Below are positions 17,708 to 26,684 of a stretch of 33,786 nucleotides of DNA, piece by piece. How positions within the stretch are numbered: the first letter of the stretch is position 1; every line of letters starts with the position of its first letter. The DNA comes from Alphaproteobacteria bacterium (GTDB lineage: Bacteria; Bacteroidota; Bacteroidia; Bacteroidales; FEN-979): assembly GCA_009928665.1 (NCBI GenBank), contig SACF01000046.1, forward strand, positions 1 to 33,786, written 5' to 3'. The notes under the pieces are model-generated. The model ran no database searches. It had not been told where the DNA came from and saw only the letters and a list, made by a program, of their open reading frames with translations. A program made the position numbers and the translations under genes.

Positions 17708-18703
17708 CTACAATCTGAACAGAATTTTTTTAAAGTCAAACCAATAGATATCGGAGTTGCCATTACCGGGCAGGTTGCGCTGCCGGTGCAGTGACGAGGA
17801 CTTCCATCCCGGGGCCAGATCTTTGTAGAACAGGGTACGGTTTGCCGAGGAATAGAACAGGTAATTAGCGTCGGCGCTCACCGATATACTGATCGCATTG
17901 GAACAGGGTAACCGGAGGGTTTTAACCAGATCGATCCCTTTGCTCCAACTGCCATCGGGATTGTGGAAATAGATCATGTAGGTGGAATGAAGCTCCCGGG
18001 TTACACTGTCCTTTTGTGCCATGCAGGTCACGAGGAATTGTTCATCAGGGGCAATGGCTGCGTTGTAGAGAGATCCCGTTCCATTGACCCTTTCGGGCAG
18101 GGGAATAGGATCTGTAAACCGATTTCCGTCGGGTTTTGAAACCAGGATCTGAGATCTCCCGGTTTCAGGATCGCGGCGGGTGAAATAGAGATTTCCGTTA
18201 CGGGCCAGGGAGGGGTAGAACTCTTGTTTGCCGGTGTTCACAGGAGGCGGCAATTTTTCAGGCCGTCCCCAACCTCCTTTTGCCGTTCGTTTTACCATCC
18301 AGATATCCTGTTCGATCCAGCCGGGTTTTGCCGAGAGGAAAAAGATCCGGCTGCCGTCCATCGAAACGGAGGGTTCGGCGAAGTACCGGGATGAATCCCT
18401 GGCGAATTCGGCCACTGCAGGCTGATACCAGGTGCCGCCAATGCGTTTTACAGCCATGATGGTGACCCAGTCGCCGGTGTACAGGGTATAGTAGATCTCA
18501 TTCCCGTTTCCGGTAATCGAAAAGTCGCGTTCGTACATTCCGGTGGAGATGATACCCCGGGCAAACATCAGGGGTTTGTCGGAGGGAAGCGTTTGTCCCA
18601 GGTATTTTCGCGGAAGCACAGGCAAGCCTTTAGGCGGCGGTTGTTCTGTACAGGAACCGGCCAGCAAGGCGGCGATGAGGACCAGCAGGGTGAACCTGGG
18701 CAT
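17708..18703 (-). CDS. PD40/WD40-like beta-propeller lipoprotein
   Basis: Exported lipoprotein of 331 residues with a lipobox LLAGSC (Cys18). The mature part contains repeated PD40-type blades: GNEIYYTLYTG, GSRIFFLSAKP, GNLYFTRRDPETG and ANYLFYSSANR each end a strand pattern typical of TolB-like propellers. No enzymatic residues are recognisable, so a binding or scaffold role is likely. It lies 18 bp downstream of the T9SS protein gene and 20 bp upstream of the GH27 gene, so the three are likely cotranscribed. Confidence 0.8.
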   Translation of the reverse strand: MPRFTLLVLIAALLAGSCTEQPPPKGLPVLPRKYLGQTLPSDKPLMFARGIISTGMYERDFSITGNGNEIYYTLYTGDWVTIMAVKRIGGTWYQPAVAEFARDSSRYFAEPSVSMDGSRIFFLSAKPGWIEQDIWMVKRTAKGGWGRPEKLPPPVNTGKQEFYPSLARNGNLYFTRRDPETGRSQILVSKPDGNRFTDPIPLPERVNGTGSLYNAAIAPDEQFLVTCMAQKDSVTRELHSTYMIYFHNPDGSWSKGIDLVKTLRLPCSNAISISVSADANYLFYSSANRTLFYKDLAPGWKSSSLHRQRNLPGNGNSDIYWFDFKKILFRL

Positions 18704-18721
18704 GGGTTTCGGTTGTTTCGG

Positions 18722-21700
18722 TTATTTCCTTACCACCAGTTTCCGGATGATGGAACCCTCTTCATTGCTGAGCTTCAAAATGAAGGATCCCGAACTCCGG
18801 CTACTCAGGTCGATCGATTTTTTAAACAACGGTGTGATCTTCAGTCCCGGTTCTGTCAAGACAACTGAACCATCAGCGGTAATTATCGACAAATCCGCTG
18901 TAAACACTTTCTGTGACCGGATCTCGAGGGTGAATAATCCTTTTGAAGGATTGGGGTACACCTGAAGCGTAACGCCGGGTATTTCACCAACCAGTCCACA
19001 CACTTTAAACGTCACGACCACGGTGTCGTTTCCGGTACAGGAATGTTCATCTGTCACGATCACGCTGATCTGTCGCGAACCGAACCCGATCCCTGCCGAA
19101 TCGACGGTAATGGACGGGGTGGTTTTGTTTGAAGGCAACCAGAGGTAGCTAACGGCGCCGAGTGTGGTTGCGTCGAGGGTTATCGTCCGGTCGGCACAGA
19201 CTGCTGTGTCGGCTCCGAGATTGACTACCGGATTGCGGAAAACCGTGAGGCTGAGCTGATCCTGGTCATTCGGACAAAGGTCGCTTCCCGTGGCGAGGAT
19301 ATTCAACTGTACGGTCCCTGCCGAAACATCCGACGGTCCGGGGGTGTAACTGGTTTGGAGCGCATGCGGATCGGCAAAGACACCATCGCCCGTTGAAGAC
19401 CACACGTAGGATGTTGCATGGGTTGCAGTTGCGCTGCTCAACAAATAGGGAGTACCGGAGCATACCGATCCATCGGGGCCTGCCGAAACCTCGGGTGGGG
19501 TATCGATTGTCAGGTTCATGGTTGAAGATGAAGCCAGCCCTCCTGAACTATACGCGGTGAGGGTGAGGTGCGCCACACCGTTTTGAATATCGAGGGTCCC
19601 CGGGGTATAAACCGTTTGCATTGCAAGCGGGTCGCTGAACTGGCCGTCGCCCGTGGTAAACCAATGCAGGGAATCATAATCGTTGGCAATCCCGTGCAAT
19701 TGGTAGTTTGATCCGGAACAGATCCGGTCGTCGGACCCGGCGTTCACGGTTGTTTTGTACTGAGGCGGGAACACGATAAAGTCGACCCACGAAGCGTCGG
19801 GTGCAACGGTTACGGAGGCATCTTTTTCAAAAATCCATTTGAAGGTATGGGGACCGGCAAGAACCGGATACGCCACTCTTTTGAAGGTAGTGTCGAGGTT
19901 GTTCGACCACACGCCGACCATCAGATCGTCGATAAAAAATTTCATATTGTCGAGCAACCGCTGGCAGACGACACGTTTGAAAAAGGAGATGCTGTCGGTG
20001 ATGGCACAGTTGTACTGGATCATCAGTCCCGATGATTCCCCGTGATTGATCACGGCCGAGCGGGCTGAATAGTTTCCTTCAGAACGGATAACTGGATCGA
20101 TGGTCCAGGGTTTGGAGGGATCGGTGAACTGCCAGTTAAATTTGTTGAAATTCCCGGTTTCCCAGTCCTCCACGATCAGGCCGATCCTTACATTGAAATA
20201 TTTATCGGAGGCTTTATATTTGGACGTGACCACGTTGTGAACACGGGCAGCGGATCCGATGGCGGCTCCGGCGTTGACCGTTACAGGAAAGGAGGCCAGA
20301 TAAGTTTGGCCGGCATCGAGTGTTCCGATGTTCACCGTTCCGGTTTCAATGTTCAGGTAAGGATTGCCGGACGTGAGATGGCTCACCACGTTCTCGGCAT
20401 CCCAGATGCCCGGGTTCCGGGTTTCGATGCGGAGTGTCGCAGTTTCACCGGGGTCGAGTCTTCCGTTCCCGTTGCCTCCCGGAGGGGGATCAATGACGGT
20501 GAGGCCCTCGATCACCACGTCGGGTGCGTGTGCGATCATCTGGAAGGTACTCCAGGTAATGCTGTCGTTCTTGTCGACTGCTTTCACCGTAAACAATACC
20601 GCTTCGTTGTTGGCGATCGAGTCGCTGACTTTGAATTTATAGGCGTCGGTTATGGTGATCTCCTGGTCTACTTCAAAATGGCCGTAATACTGAATGGTAT
20701 CAAGCATGGTGATGTGCGGATTATCGGTCGAAAGATAGACCCTTACACTGTCGGCAAAAGTGGTGCCTACATTTTGCATTTTCAGCGACATCAGTTCGGT
20801 TTCGCCGTAATCCATGAGGCCGTTACCATTTCCGAAGGTTACGTCATTCAGGATATTTCCCGTGTTGGCGATGGAGGCGACCGGTACCATGATGTCGACG
20901 GGAGAATAGTAGGTCAGGCAGTGGCCCGAGCGGGTATCGGTCCAGCAGGGGTAAGTTCTGCCGTTATACGCATCTATGGCGAGATAGTCGCCCATGTATT
21001 GCGAGGCCATACTCGGGATGGGTGACGGGGTAAACGTCACGTCGCTGACTTTGAGGTCGGTGAAAGTCTCGCCGCCGTCGGTCGAATAGGCCATCCAGGC
21101 TTCTGCTTCGTTGGAGGCACAGTTGCGGTTGTCGTAAAAGACGATGCTGATGTAGCCGTTAGCCTGGTCGCAGGTAATCCAGGGGAGGTAGTGGTGTTTA
21201 CCGACGGTGGAGTCGGAGTTGATCCGTTTCGGGGCAGACCACGTTGTGCCTTTATCTGTTGATTTGATCATGTAGACGGAGCTTCCCGGGCCGATGTTCA
21301 CGCCGGGAACCCCGATGTTGGTCCATACAACATAGATTGTTCCCCGGTAGGGACTGTTGCTGATATCACATGTCATTGACGGGAAAGAATTGACCCGCAT
21401 ATTCTGCGATACCCCCGAGGTGCGGATTCCTTTCAGGTTGTTGATAGCCCGGATGGCGGGTTGCCAGGTGGCGCCGCCGTCGAGCGATTTGGCGAATCCG
21501 ATGGCTTTTTCATCGCCGGGCCAGTTATCGTAAACACTCCAGGCCGCGTAAACTTCGCCGTCGGGGCCGCATTTGAAGTTAATCCCCTGGTTGTGGCTGC
21601 CCGCTGCGGTTGCTGATGAAATGTTGACCGGCGTGCTCCAGCTTGTGCCGTTTGTGGTTGACCGGGATACCGAGATGTTGCTCGATACCATCCATCCATC

Positions 21701-22372
21701 ATACAGGTTGTTTTTGTAAGGACTGGTCGGCACTACATCAACCCAGAGGTGATTTTTATCGAGCATATTCAGGATGTTTCCGTTGGCGACTTTTTTGGTG
21801 GTCCATGAAGCGCCCTGGTTGTCGGAATAGGCTACGGTCTGACCATAGCCATTATCTATAAAACCCACGAACCATCTGCCGTTCAGATCGATCACCGCGG
21901 CCGGGTCGCCCGAGTTGGAGCCACCGGCGCCTTCAACGGTCCCACCCCATACCGTGCCTCCGTCCATCGTGGAGAGGGCATCGGCCCCTTTGATGCTTCC
22001 GGTACTGGGTTGGGGTGTCGAGTTGTTCGAATTCAGAAGATTCTGGCTGTTATTCGGATTGATGACGATGGAATTTTCACTCTGTGTAGTCGATGAAGGT
22101 TCATTGGTAACACAAACGTCGGGTGAATCGGCCACCCTGACTCCCCGGATCAGCAGTTTACTCCCGGTGTATCGGGCCGGCGGGATCTGGACGTAAGGCT
22201 GCACCGGAACGAATCCCGCGGCCGCGCATCGCTGCCAGTAACCCATGTTGTCGATCTTTGTATCCACTTTATAGTCAGGAGGAAATACCGGTTTCTGATC
22301 CTGTGCAACTACGAAGGTTCCAGTCAGCAGCATGTTAAGAACCAACCATAACACGTAAAATGATTTTCTCAT
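18722..22372 (-). CDS. T9SS-secreted Asp-box (sialidase-like) propeller protein with PKD-like repeats
   Basis: Start chosen at 22372 because the following residues (MRKSFYVLWLVLNMLL to VVAQ) form a clean signal peptide; an upstream in-frame ATG at 22459 would bury it. The protein has 1216 residues. The N-terminal third has at least five Asp-box motifs of the form SxDxGxTW (for example SDNQGASW, SLDGGATW, STDKGTTW, STDGGETF), indicating a BNR/sialidase-type beta-propeller. Two CARDB-like segments (LMDYGETELMSLKMQN and GRLDPGETATLRIETRN) follow, then three PKD-like domains each opening with a variant of Asp-x-x-Val/Ile-Cys. The C-terminus is a T9SS type A sorting domain (VYPNPSKGLFTLEI to KLVVRK). 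It is probably secreted or surface-attached. Sialidase activity is not established. Confidence 0.85.
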   Translation of the reverse strand: MRKSFYVLWLVLNMLLTGTFVVAQDQKPVFPPDYKVDTKIDNMGYWQRCAAAGFVPVQPYVQIPPARYTGSKLLIRGVRVADSPDVCVTNEPSSTTQSENSIVINPNNSQNLLNSNNSTPQPSTGSIKGADALSTMDGGTVWGGTVEGAGGSNSGDPAAVIDLNGRWFVGFIDNGYGQTVAYSDNQGASWTTKKVANGNILNMLDKNHLWVDVVPTSPYKNNLYDGWMVSSNISVSRSTTNGTSWSTPVNISSATAAGSHNQGINFKCGPDGEVYAAWSVYDNWPGDEKAIGFAKSLDGGATWQPAIRAINNLKGIRTSGVSQNMRVNSFPSMTCDISNSPYRGTIYVVWTNIGVPGVNIGPGSSVYMIKSTDKGTTWSAPKRINSDSTVGKHHYLPWITCDQANGYISIVFYDNRNCASNEAEAWMAYSTDGGETFTDLKVSDVTFTPSPIPSMASQYMGDYLAIDAYNGRTYPCWTDTRSGHCLTYYSPVDIMVPVASIANTGNILNDVTFGNGNGLMDYGETELMSLKMQNVGTTFADSVRVYLSTDNPHITMLDTIQYYGHFEVDQEITITDAYKFKVSDSIANNEAVLFTVKAVDKNDSITWSTFQMIAHAPDVVIEGLTVIDPPPGGNGNGRLDPGETATLRIETRNPGIWDAENVVSHLTSGNPYLNIETGTVNIGTLDAGQTYLASFPVTVNAGAAIGSAARVHNVVTSKYKASDKYFNVRIGLIVEDWETGNFNKFNWQFTDPSKPWTIDPVIRSEGNYSARSAVINHGESSGLMIQYNCAITDSISFFKRVVCQRLLDNMKFFIDDLMVGVWSNNLDTTFKRVAYPVLAGPHTFKWIFEKDASVTVAPDASWVDFIVFPPQYKTTVNAGSDDRICSGSNYQLHGIANDYDSLHWFTTGDGQFSDPLAMQTVYTPGTLDIQNGVAHLTLTAYSSGGLASSSTMNLTIDTPPEVSAGPDGSVCSGTPYLLSSATATHATSYVWSSTGDGVFADPHALQTSYTPGPSDVSAGTVQLNILATGSDLCPNDQDQLSLTVFRNPVVNLGADTAVCADRTITLDATTLGAVSYLWLPSNKTTPSITVDSAGIGFGSRQISVIVTDEHSCTGNDTVVVTFKVCGLVGEIPGVTLQVYPNPSKGLFTLEIRSQKVFTADLSIITADGSVVLTEPGLKITPLFKKSIDLSSRSSGSFILKLSNEEGSIIRKLVVRK

Positions 22373-22402
22373 GATTTTCAGGAGGATTTGATTTGTTTCA
22401 AC

Positions 22403-22434
22403 AAAAGTACTGATTATACCGACAAATTCCCAAT
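22403..22434 (-). promoter_or_regulatory. Promoter of the T9SS/PD40/GH27 unit
   Basis: On the minus strand a TTG (complement of 22432-22434) and a perfect -7 box TACTTTTG (complement of 22403-22410) are separated by 21 bp, matching the Bacteroidota consensus. The -7 box lies about 30 bp before the chosen start at 22372 and downstream of the alternative ATG at 22459, which supports the shorter start. Confidence 0.5.
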
Positions 22435-22448
22435 CCGGACAATTTTTG

Positions 22449-22456
22449 TATCTTTG
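22449..22456 (+). promoter_or_regulatory. Putative -7 element for the metal module
   Basis: TATCTTTG is a perfect -7 match on the plus strand, 118 bp before the HYC_CC_PP-type gene start at 22574 and divergent from the promoter of the T9SS gene. No convincing TTTG -33 element is visible 19-21 bp upstream. Confidence 0.4.
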
Positions 22457-22573
22457 CATCGTTAACCGGTTTTGTTGTATTTATTCCGACTTCGGAATAT
22501 GTTTTTGAGAAAATAAACTGACTTCATGCAGATCCCGGCCACAGGGCACGCATATAGATTCAAAGTTAAGGCG

Positions 22574-23029
22574 ATGCGGGTTTTCACCCTGCTGTTGCTG
22601 GGAATATTTTTGTACGCCAACACCGGATTCACTGTTGTGCGGCACATCTGCAACGTGGACCCCTTTGACCAGGTCATGATTTTCAATGAATACACAACGG
22701 AGGCGTCATCAGGTTGCTGCTGTTGTTCGGGAGCGGTTCAAATTTCTGACGGGGATGGTCATGCTTCTCCTTATCTTATGCCTGCTCCCTGTTGCAAGGA
22801 GTTTTATTCCTATCTCAAAGCTGATCTGACCTCTTTGCCTTCGACAAAAATCCGTGATTTCTTATATCCCGCTCTTACGCCCGATTTTCCGATGTTATGT
22901 ATCGAAGAGCTGGTATCAGAACCCCCGGTGATCCGGCCTGTTCCTGTTGCTAATCCCGTACCCCCGCCCGGGGGGAAAACCCTGATCTATTATCTCCATC
23001 AGGTAAAAATCCCATATCATTTTTCCTGA
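22574..23029 (+). CDS. HYC_CC_PP-type Cys-rich exported protein
   Basis: Small exported protein (151 residues from the chosen start; an in-frame ATG at 22526 would add 16 residues ahead of the signal peptide). A hydrophobic signal (about 3-16) is followed by HIC (24-26), a CCCC run (48-51), CC (73-74) and Pro-rich PP motifs near the C-terminus. This order matches the HYC_CC_PP family as I recall it, which occurs beside TonB-dependent receptors and metal-binding proteins in Bacteroidota. Here it precedes exactly such genes. Its Cys/His content suggests soft-metal binding in the periplasm, probably copper or a similar ion, but this is inference. Confidence 0.75.
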   Translation: MRVFTLLLLGIFLYANTGFTVVRHICNVDPFDQVMIFNEYTTEASSGCCCCSGAVQISDGDGHASPYLMPAPCCKEFYSYLKADLTSLPSTKIRDFLYPALTPDFPMLCIEELVSEPPVIRPVPVANPVPPPGGKTLIYYLHQVKIPYHFS

Positions 23030-23270
23030 GTTTTCTGCCAGCTGATAACCTTTTCAGGATCGACCTGTGGGTCGGAGTTAATTAAATGGTTATCCATGCA
23101 TCGGCAGATGAGCCGTTGTTTTTTTTTCTAAACCATCCGGAAGCGCCATTTCGCGAAAGTCCCTGTGACTATTGAAGATCAGGTTTAGGTAAAACGGGTC
23201 ATCCGGCTTTGAGCCTGCCATGCAATGCTGGTATAAACAATCAGTATTCAAATCAATAAATCTCTTGAAA
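23030..23270 (+). other. Structured leader between Cys-rich gene and TonB receptor gene
   Basis: This 241-bp gap contains a nested inverted repeat. GATAACC (23044-23050) pairs with GGTTATC (23088-23094) and encloses a CGACC/GGTCG hairpin (23061-23065 with 23070-23074, loop TGTG). A second small hairpin, CGGC/GCCG (23102-23105 with 23112-23115), is followed by a T-run to 23127 and looks like a weak intrinsic terminator. The arrangement could attenuate transcription into the receptor gene. It matches no riboswitch class I know. Confidence 0.4.
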
Positions 23271-25610
23271 ATGAACAGGAAAATCATTCTATATATATCT
23301 ATTCTATTGATATTTGAATTGTGGGATTCTGCTTACGGACAGCCGGTACAGGGTTTCGTTTATGAAGTTAATGAAATGGGGAAGAAGGCCGGTTTGCCCG
23401 GTGTGAACCTTTACTGGCAGGGAACGACCCAGGGGACTTTTTCCGATTCGACCGGACGGTTCCGGCTTTCCGGTTCCGGGAGGCATCAATGGTTGGTAGC
23501 CAGCCTCGTTGGTTACCGGCCCGACACAGTTACCCTGCAGAAAGGGCAGAAAGAGATCGAAATTGAGCTCCGGCCGCTCGTCTTAGACCTGAAGGAGGTT
23601 CAGATCAAAGGCAGCAGTGGCAACGCCTTTATTTCGCGCCTCAATGCCCGGACCACGACCGTGATCACAACGGGAGAACTCCAGCGGGCAGCCTGTTGCA
23701 ACCTGGCCGAAAGTTTTGAGACCAACGCTTCGGTCGACGTTTCATATAGCGATGCGGTTACGGGCGCCAGGCAGATTCAATTGCTTGGATTATCGGGGAT
23801 TTACAGCCAGATCATGACTGAAAATGTGCCCCTGATACGGGGGTTGGCCACTCCATATGGATTGAATTACATTCCCGGGTCGTGGATGGAATCGATCCAG
23901 GTTGCCAAAGGAACGGCTTCGGTGATTCAGGGTTACGAATCGGTTACCGGACAGATCAACGTGGAATACAAGAAACCCGAAAACAGCGAGAAGTTTTTCA
24001 TCAATCTCTTTGGCAACAGCAATCTCCGCTTCGAGGCCAATGCCGATGGCGCCGTTAAGATCAACGACCGGTTGAGCACCTCGTTGTTGGTCCATGCGGC
24101 CGATTCGCGTTACAAATTCGACCGGAACGATGATGGTTTTATGGATCTACCGAAAGTTACAACCCTGACGGGATTCAACCGCTGGGATTACATCATCCCC
24201 AACAGGTATGTTTCGCGGCTGGGAGTTAAATTTCTTTACGAAGACCGAAACGGCGGGCAGATGGATTTCGATCATGACTCCTTTTCCTTTGATACAAGCG
24301 GGATTTCCGACGGAACCAAAAAGTATGGTATCGGGTTGACGACCCGGCGCCTGGAACTGTTCTGGAAAAACGGCGTCATGTTCCATAACGGGGCGGAGTC
24401 AAGCATTGGCTTGATCGTGTCGGCCATCAACCATCAACAGGATGGATTTTACGGGATCAACAAGTATCACGGGCATGAGCAGAATCTGAATGCCAGTTTG
24501 ATATATACATCGCACCTGCAGGGTGAGCAGCACCGCATTTCGGCCGGGTTGAGTTATTTTATCGATGATTATTCCGAGAATTTTCTTCAGACCCGGCTGG
24601 TGTACCGGTATCAGTACCTGCCTGATTCGGTAACTCCGACCCAGGCTGACTTGTTCACGCTGGTCGGCGATTCGCTGGTCGAATATGTTATGGACCGATC
24701 GGAATGGGCAGGCGGCGCATTCTTTGAATATACCTTCGACATCAAGGATAAATTTACCCTGATCGCCGGTTTGAGAGGTGATTATAACAACCGTTTCGGA
24801 TTTTTACTGACCCCGCGGCTTCACCTGCGCGTTAATATTCTCAAGGATCTGGTTTTGAGGGGATCCGTCGGAAAAGGCTACCGCAGCCCGAATCTGCTTG
24901 CCGAAAACCACGCAGTTTTCGTGAGCCAACGGGCGCTCTTTTTCGATTCAGAACTTGGAATGGAGGAAGCCTGGAATTACGGTGCAAACCTGACCTGGAC
25001 CTTTCAAATGTTTGGACATAAGTCGGAACTGAGTGTCGATGCCTATCGGACGAGCTTTATCAAACAGATTATTGTGGATCAGGACAGCATGCCGGCAGCG
25101 GTTTTCTTTTACAATCTCGATGGAAAATCGTATGCAAACGTGTTTCAGGCACAGCTTGTTTTTGCGCCGGTTCACCGGTTGTCGGTTACGGCTGCTTTCC
25201 GGTTGAATGATGTGAAAATAACAGAAGGCGGGAAGTTAAAGTCAAGGGCCATGGTAAATCAGTACAAGGGGCTGTTATCGCTCTCCTATGCCACGAAATT
25301 TGAAAAATGGAAGTTCGATCTCACCGGTCAGGTGAACGGTCCGTCGAGGCTTCCCGACACGGAGAAGATGCCTGTTTCGTTGCAACGTCCTTCGCACTCC
25401 CCGGTCTGGATAAACCTACTGGCTCAGGTGACCCGGAAGTTTAAAAATTTCGATATTTATCTCGGAGGTGAGAATTTGACCAATTTCCGGCAGATGGATC
25501 CGATTGTCGAGTACTGGAAACCCTATCACACCCATTTCGATGGGTCGATGGCATGGGGGCCCATCACGGGCATCAGCATTTACGCGGGATTCAGGTTCAC
25601 GCTGAGATAA
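23271..25610 (+). CDS. TonB-dependent receptor, heavy-metal-associated type
   Basis: Outer-membrane receptor of 779 residues. The start at 23271 is chosen because it opens a normal signal peptide (MNRKIILYISILLIF to AYG); a longer ORF begins at 23220. Domains in order: carboxypeptidase-regulatory-like beta-sandwich (about 26-102), plug (about 115-235) and a 22-strand-type barrel to the C-terminal aromatic residue (FRFTLR). The plug contains a Cys-Cys pair in LQRAACCNLAESFETN (142-143), which is unusual for sugar or siderophore receptors and fits metal uptake. It lies between the Cys-rich exported protein and an HMA-domain protein. The ligand is probably a soft metal or metal complex, not directly shown. 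Confidence 0.9.
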   Translation: MNRKIILYISILLIFELWDSAYGQPVQGFVYEVNEMGKKAGLPGVNLYWQGTTQGTFSDSTGRFRLSGSGRHQWLVASLVGYRPDTVTLQKGQKEIEIELRPLVLDLKEVQIKGSSGNAFISRLNARTTTVITTGELQRAACCNLAESFETNASVDVSYSDAVTGARQIQLLGLSGIYSQIMTENVPLIRGLATPYGLNYIPGSWMESIQVAKGTASVIQGYESVTGQINVEYKKPENSEKFFINLFGNSNLRFEANADGAVKINDRLSTSLLVHAADSRYKFDRNDDGFMDLPKVTTLTGFNRWDYIIPNRYVSRLGVKFLYEDRNGGQMDFDHDSFSFDTSGISDGTKKYGIGLTTRRLELFWKNGVMFHNGAESSIGLIVSAINHQQDGFYGINKYHGHEQNLNASLIYTSHLQGEQHRISAGLSYFIDDYSENFLQTRLVYRYQYLPDSVTPTQADLFTLVGDSLVEYVMDRSEWAGGAFFEYTFDIKDKFTLIAGLRGDYNNRFGFLLTPRLHLRVNILKDLVLRGSVGKGYRSPNLLAENHAVFVSQRALFFDSELGMEEAWNYGANLTWTFQMFGHKSELSVDAYRTSFIKQIIVDQDSMPAAVFFYNLDGKSYANVFQAQLVFAPVHRLSVTAAFRLNDVKITEGGKLKSRAMVNQYKGLLSLSYATKFEKWKFDLTGQVNGPSRLPDTEKMPVSLQRPSHSPVWINLLAQVTRKFKNFDIYLGGENLTNFRQMDPIVEYWKPYHTHFDGSMAWGPITGISIYAGFRFTLR

Positions 25611-25696
25611 AAACGGGAGGGACGAAGAGTTGGACGGAGAGTTGGACAATCAGTAATATACATTAATTAAATTTCAAACAATTAAAAAAAAAACAT

Positions 25697-26239
25697 ATGA
25701 AAAAAGTAATGAACAACTTGAGATTAATAGCTGTCGCGACAATCATTTTTGGAATTCTTGTATTTCCGGCATTCGGCCGGGGCACAGCGCAGATCAATAA
25801 TTTTGCCGGGGTGGCCGGGTGTTATAAAACCTTCGGGGAATACCTTTTCCCGGATGTTTTCAGCGACGGGATCCCGGTATCCGGGATAAGCACCGGCAGC
25901 AACAGTGCAGATGTTATGGCGGAACTGACCCTCCTGATGAGTTTGGATCAGAAAGTTTCGGGGAAGTCGGATACCTTGCGGATCAAGACCTCTGCGGTTT
26001 GCGGGGAATGCAAGGACCGTATCGAGCAGAACATGGCCTTTGAGAAGGGGATCAAAGATGTTTCACTTGATCTGGACACGAAAATAGCAACCATCCGGTA
26101 CAATCCGAAAAGCACCACGCCGGATCAGATACGGAAAAAGATTTCAAAACTGGGTTATGATGCCGACGACGTTCCGGCAGATCCGGTTGCCTATGAAAAG
26201 CTCCCGGCCTGTTGCAAGAAGGATGCCCCGAAGCATTGA
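25697..26239 (+). CDS. Exported heavy-metal-associated (HMA) domain protein
   Basis: A 180-residue protein with a signal peptide (hydrophobic about 9-26). A linker of about 65 residues precedes an HMA ferredoxin-like domain (about 92-158) with the metal-binding CGEC at 102-105 and the usual strand-helix pattern ending KISKLGYDADD. A second Cys pair sits near the C-terminus (LPACCKK, Cys172-Cys173). This is the layout of periplasmic MerP/CopZ-like carriers found next to TonB receptors in Bacteroidota. It is 86 bp downstream of the receptor gene, perhaps with its own promoter (TAAATTTC at 25668-25675, one mismatch). Confidence 0.88.
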   Translation: MKKVMNNLRLIAVATIIFGILVFPAFGRGTAQINNFAGVAGCYKTFGEYLFPDVFSDGIPVSGISTGSNSADVMAELTLLMSLDQKVSGKSDTLRIKTSAVCGECKDRIEQNMAFEKGIKDVSLDLDTKIATIRYNPKSTTPDQIRKKISKLGYDADDVPADPVAYEKLPACCKKDAPKH

Positions 26240-26684
26240 TTTAACTCTCGGAATTGTCACCCTGGGTTTCCATCCGAATCGGAACGGGGTTACAAATAAG
26301 AAACACTGGTTCGTCCGGGATAACCTCATCCAGGCTGAACCGGCGACTGTTTGTAAATAGTGCAACTGTTTTTCTCCTTTAAGCAAGTATCCCGTCGCGG
26401 AACGGATTTGCTGTAAAGGAGCATAGGTTCCACACGGTGTACGTTCATTTAGCCGAAAAATATCTTACTTATTCAGTAAGATTCAGGATGCCGATTATTG
26501 TGAAAAACATCCACTCGTTTGGAGGAGGGTTATATGACCAAAAAAGCTTTGCATTTATTCGCAAAGGGTATACTTTTACAATCAGATTCTTTCAGATCCT
26601 GAATGAAACTTTTAAAAATGCAAACACGGAGCCAATTCCGATACTATATCTTCAAAGATAATTTTAAGATCAAATTCTTTACCC
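26240..26684. other. 445-bp region without a convincing gene; several inverted repeats
   Basis: I see no protein-like ORF here; a 74-codon frame at 26437-26661 has no family resemblance or neighbour logic. The region holds GGTTC/GAACC arms (26308-26312, 26337-26341) around a CCGG/CCAGG pair, a long imperfect hairpin at 26374-26421, a CTTACT/AGTAAG hairpin (about 26465-26481) and a TATCTT/AAGATA palindrome (26647-26660) near the next gene. It may contain the promoter of the SRPBCC gene or a structured RNA. Confidence 0.4.
26374..26421. repeat. Long imperfect inverted repeat
   Basis: The arms pair over about 19 bp with small bulges: 26374-26381 with 26414-26421 (8 bp), 26382-26386 with 26408-26412 (5 bp), 26389-26392 with 26404-26407 (4 bp) and 2 more pairs before the loop. 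No T-run follows on either side, so it is not an ordinary intrinsic terminator. Confidence 0.6.

Noticed and set aside
20237..21025. 262-codon plus-strand ORF inside the T9SS protein gene
   Set aside because: Antisense to a protein with clear Asp-box and CARDB-like features; no independent support.
18722..22372. True sialidase
   Set aside because: Asp-boxes are present, but I could not identify the FRIP/RIP arginine motif or the catalytic set, so only a sialidase-like propeller is claimed.
26240..26440. Cobalamin or other known riboswitch upstream of the SRPBCC gene
   Set aside because: No conserved riboswitch core motifs are present, and the downstream gene gives no metabolic logic.
26437..26661. 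74-codon ORF in the gap before the SRPBCC gene
   Set aside because: No recognisable motif and overlaps inverted repeats; likely chance.
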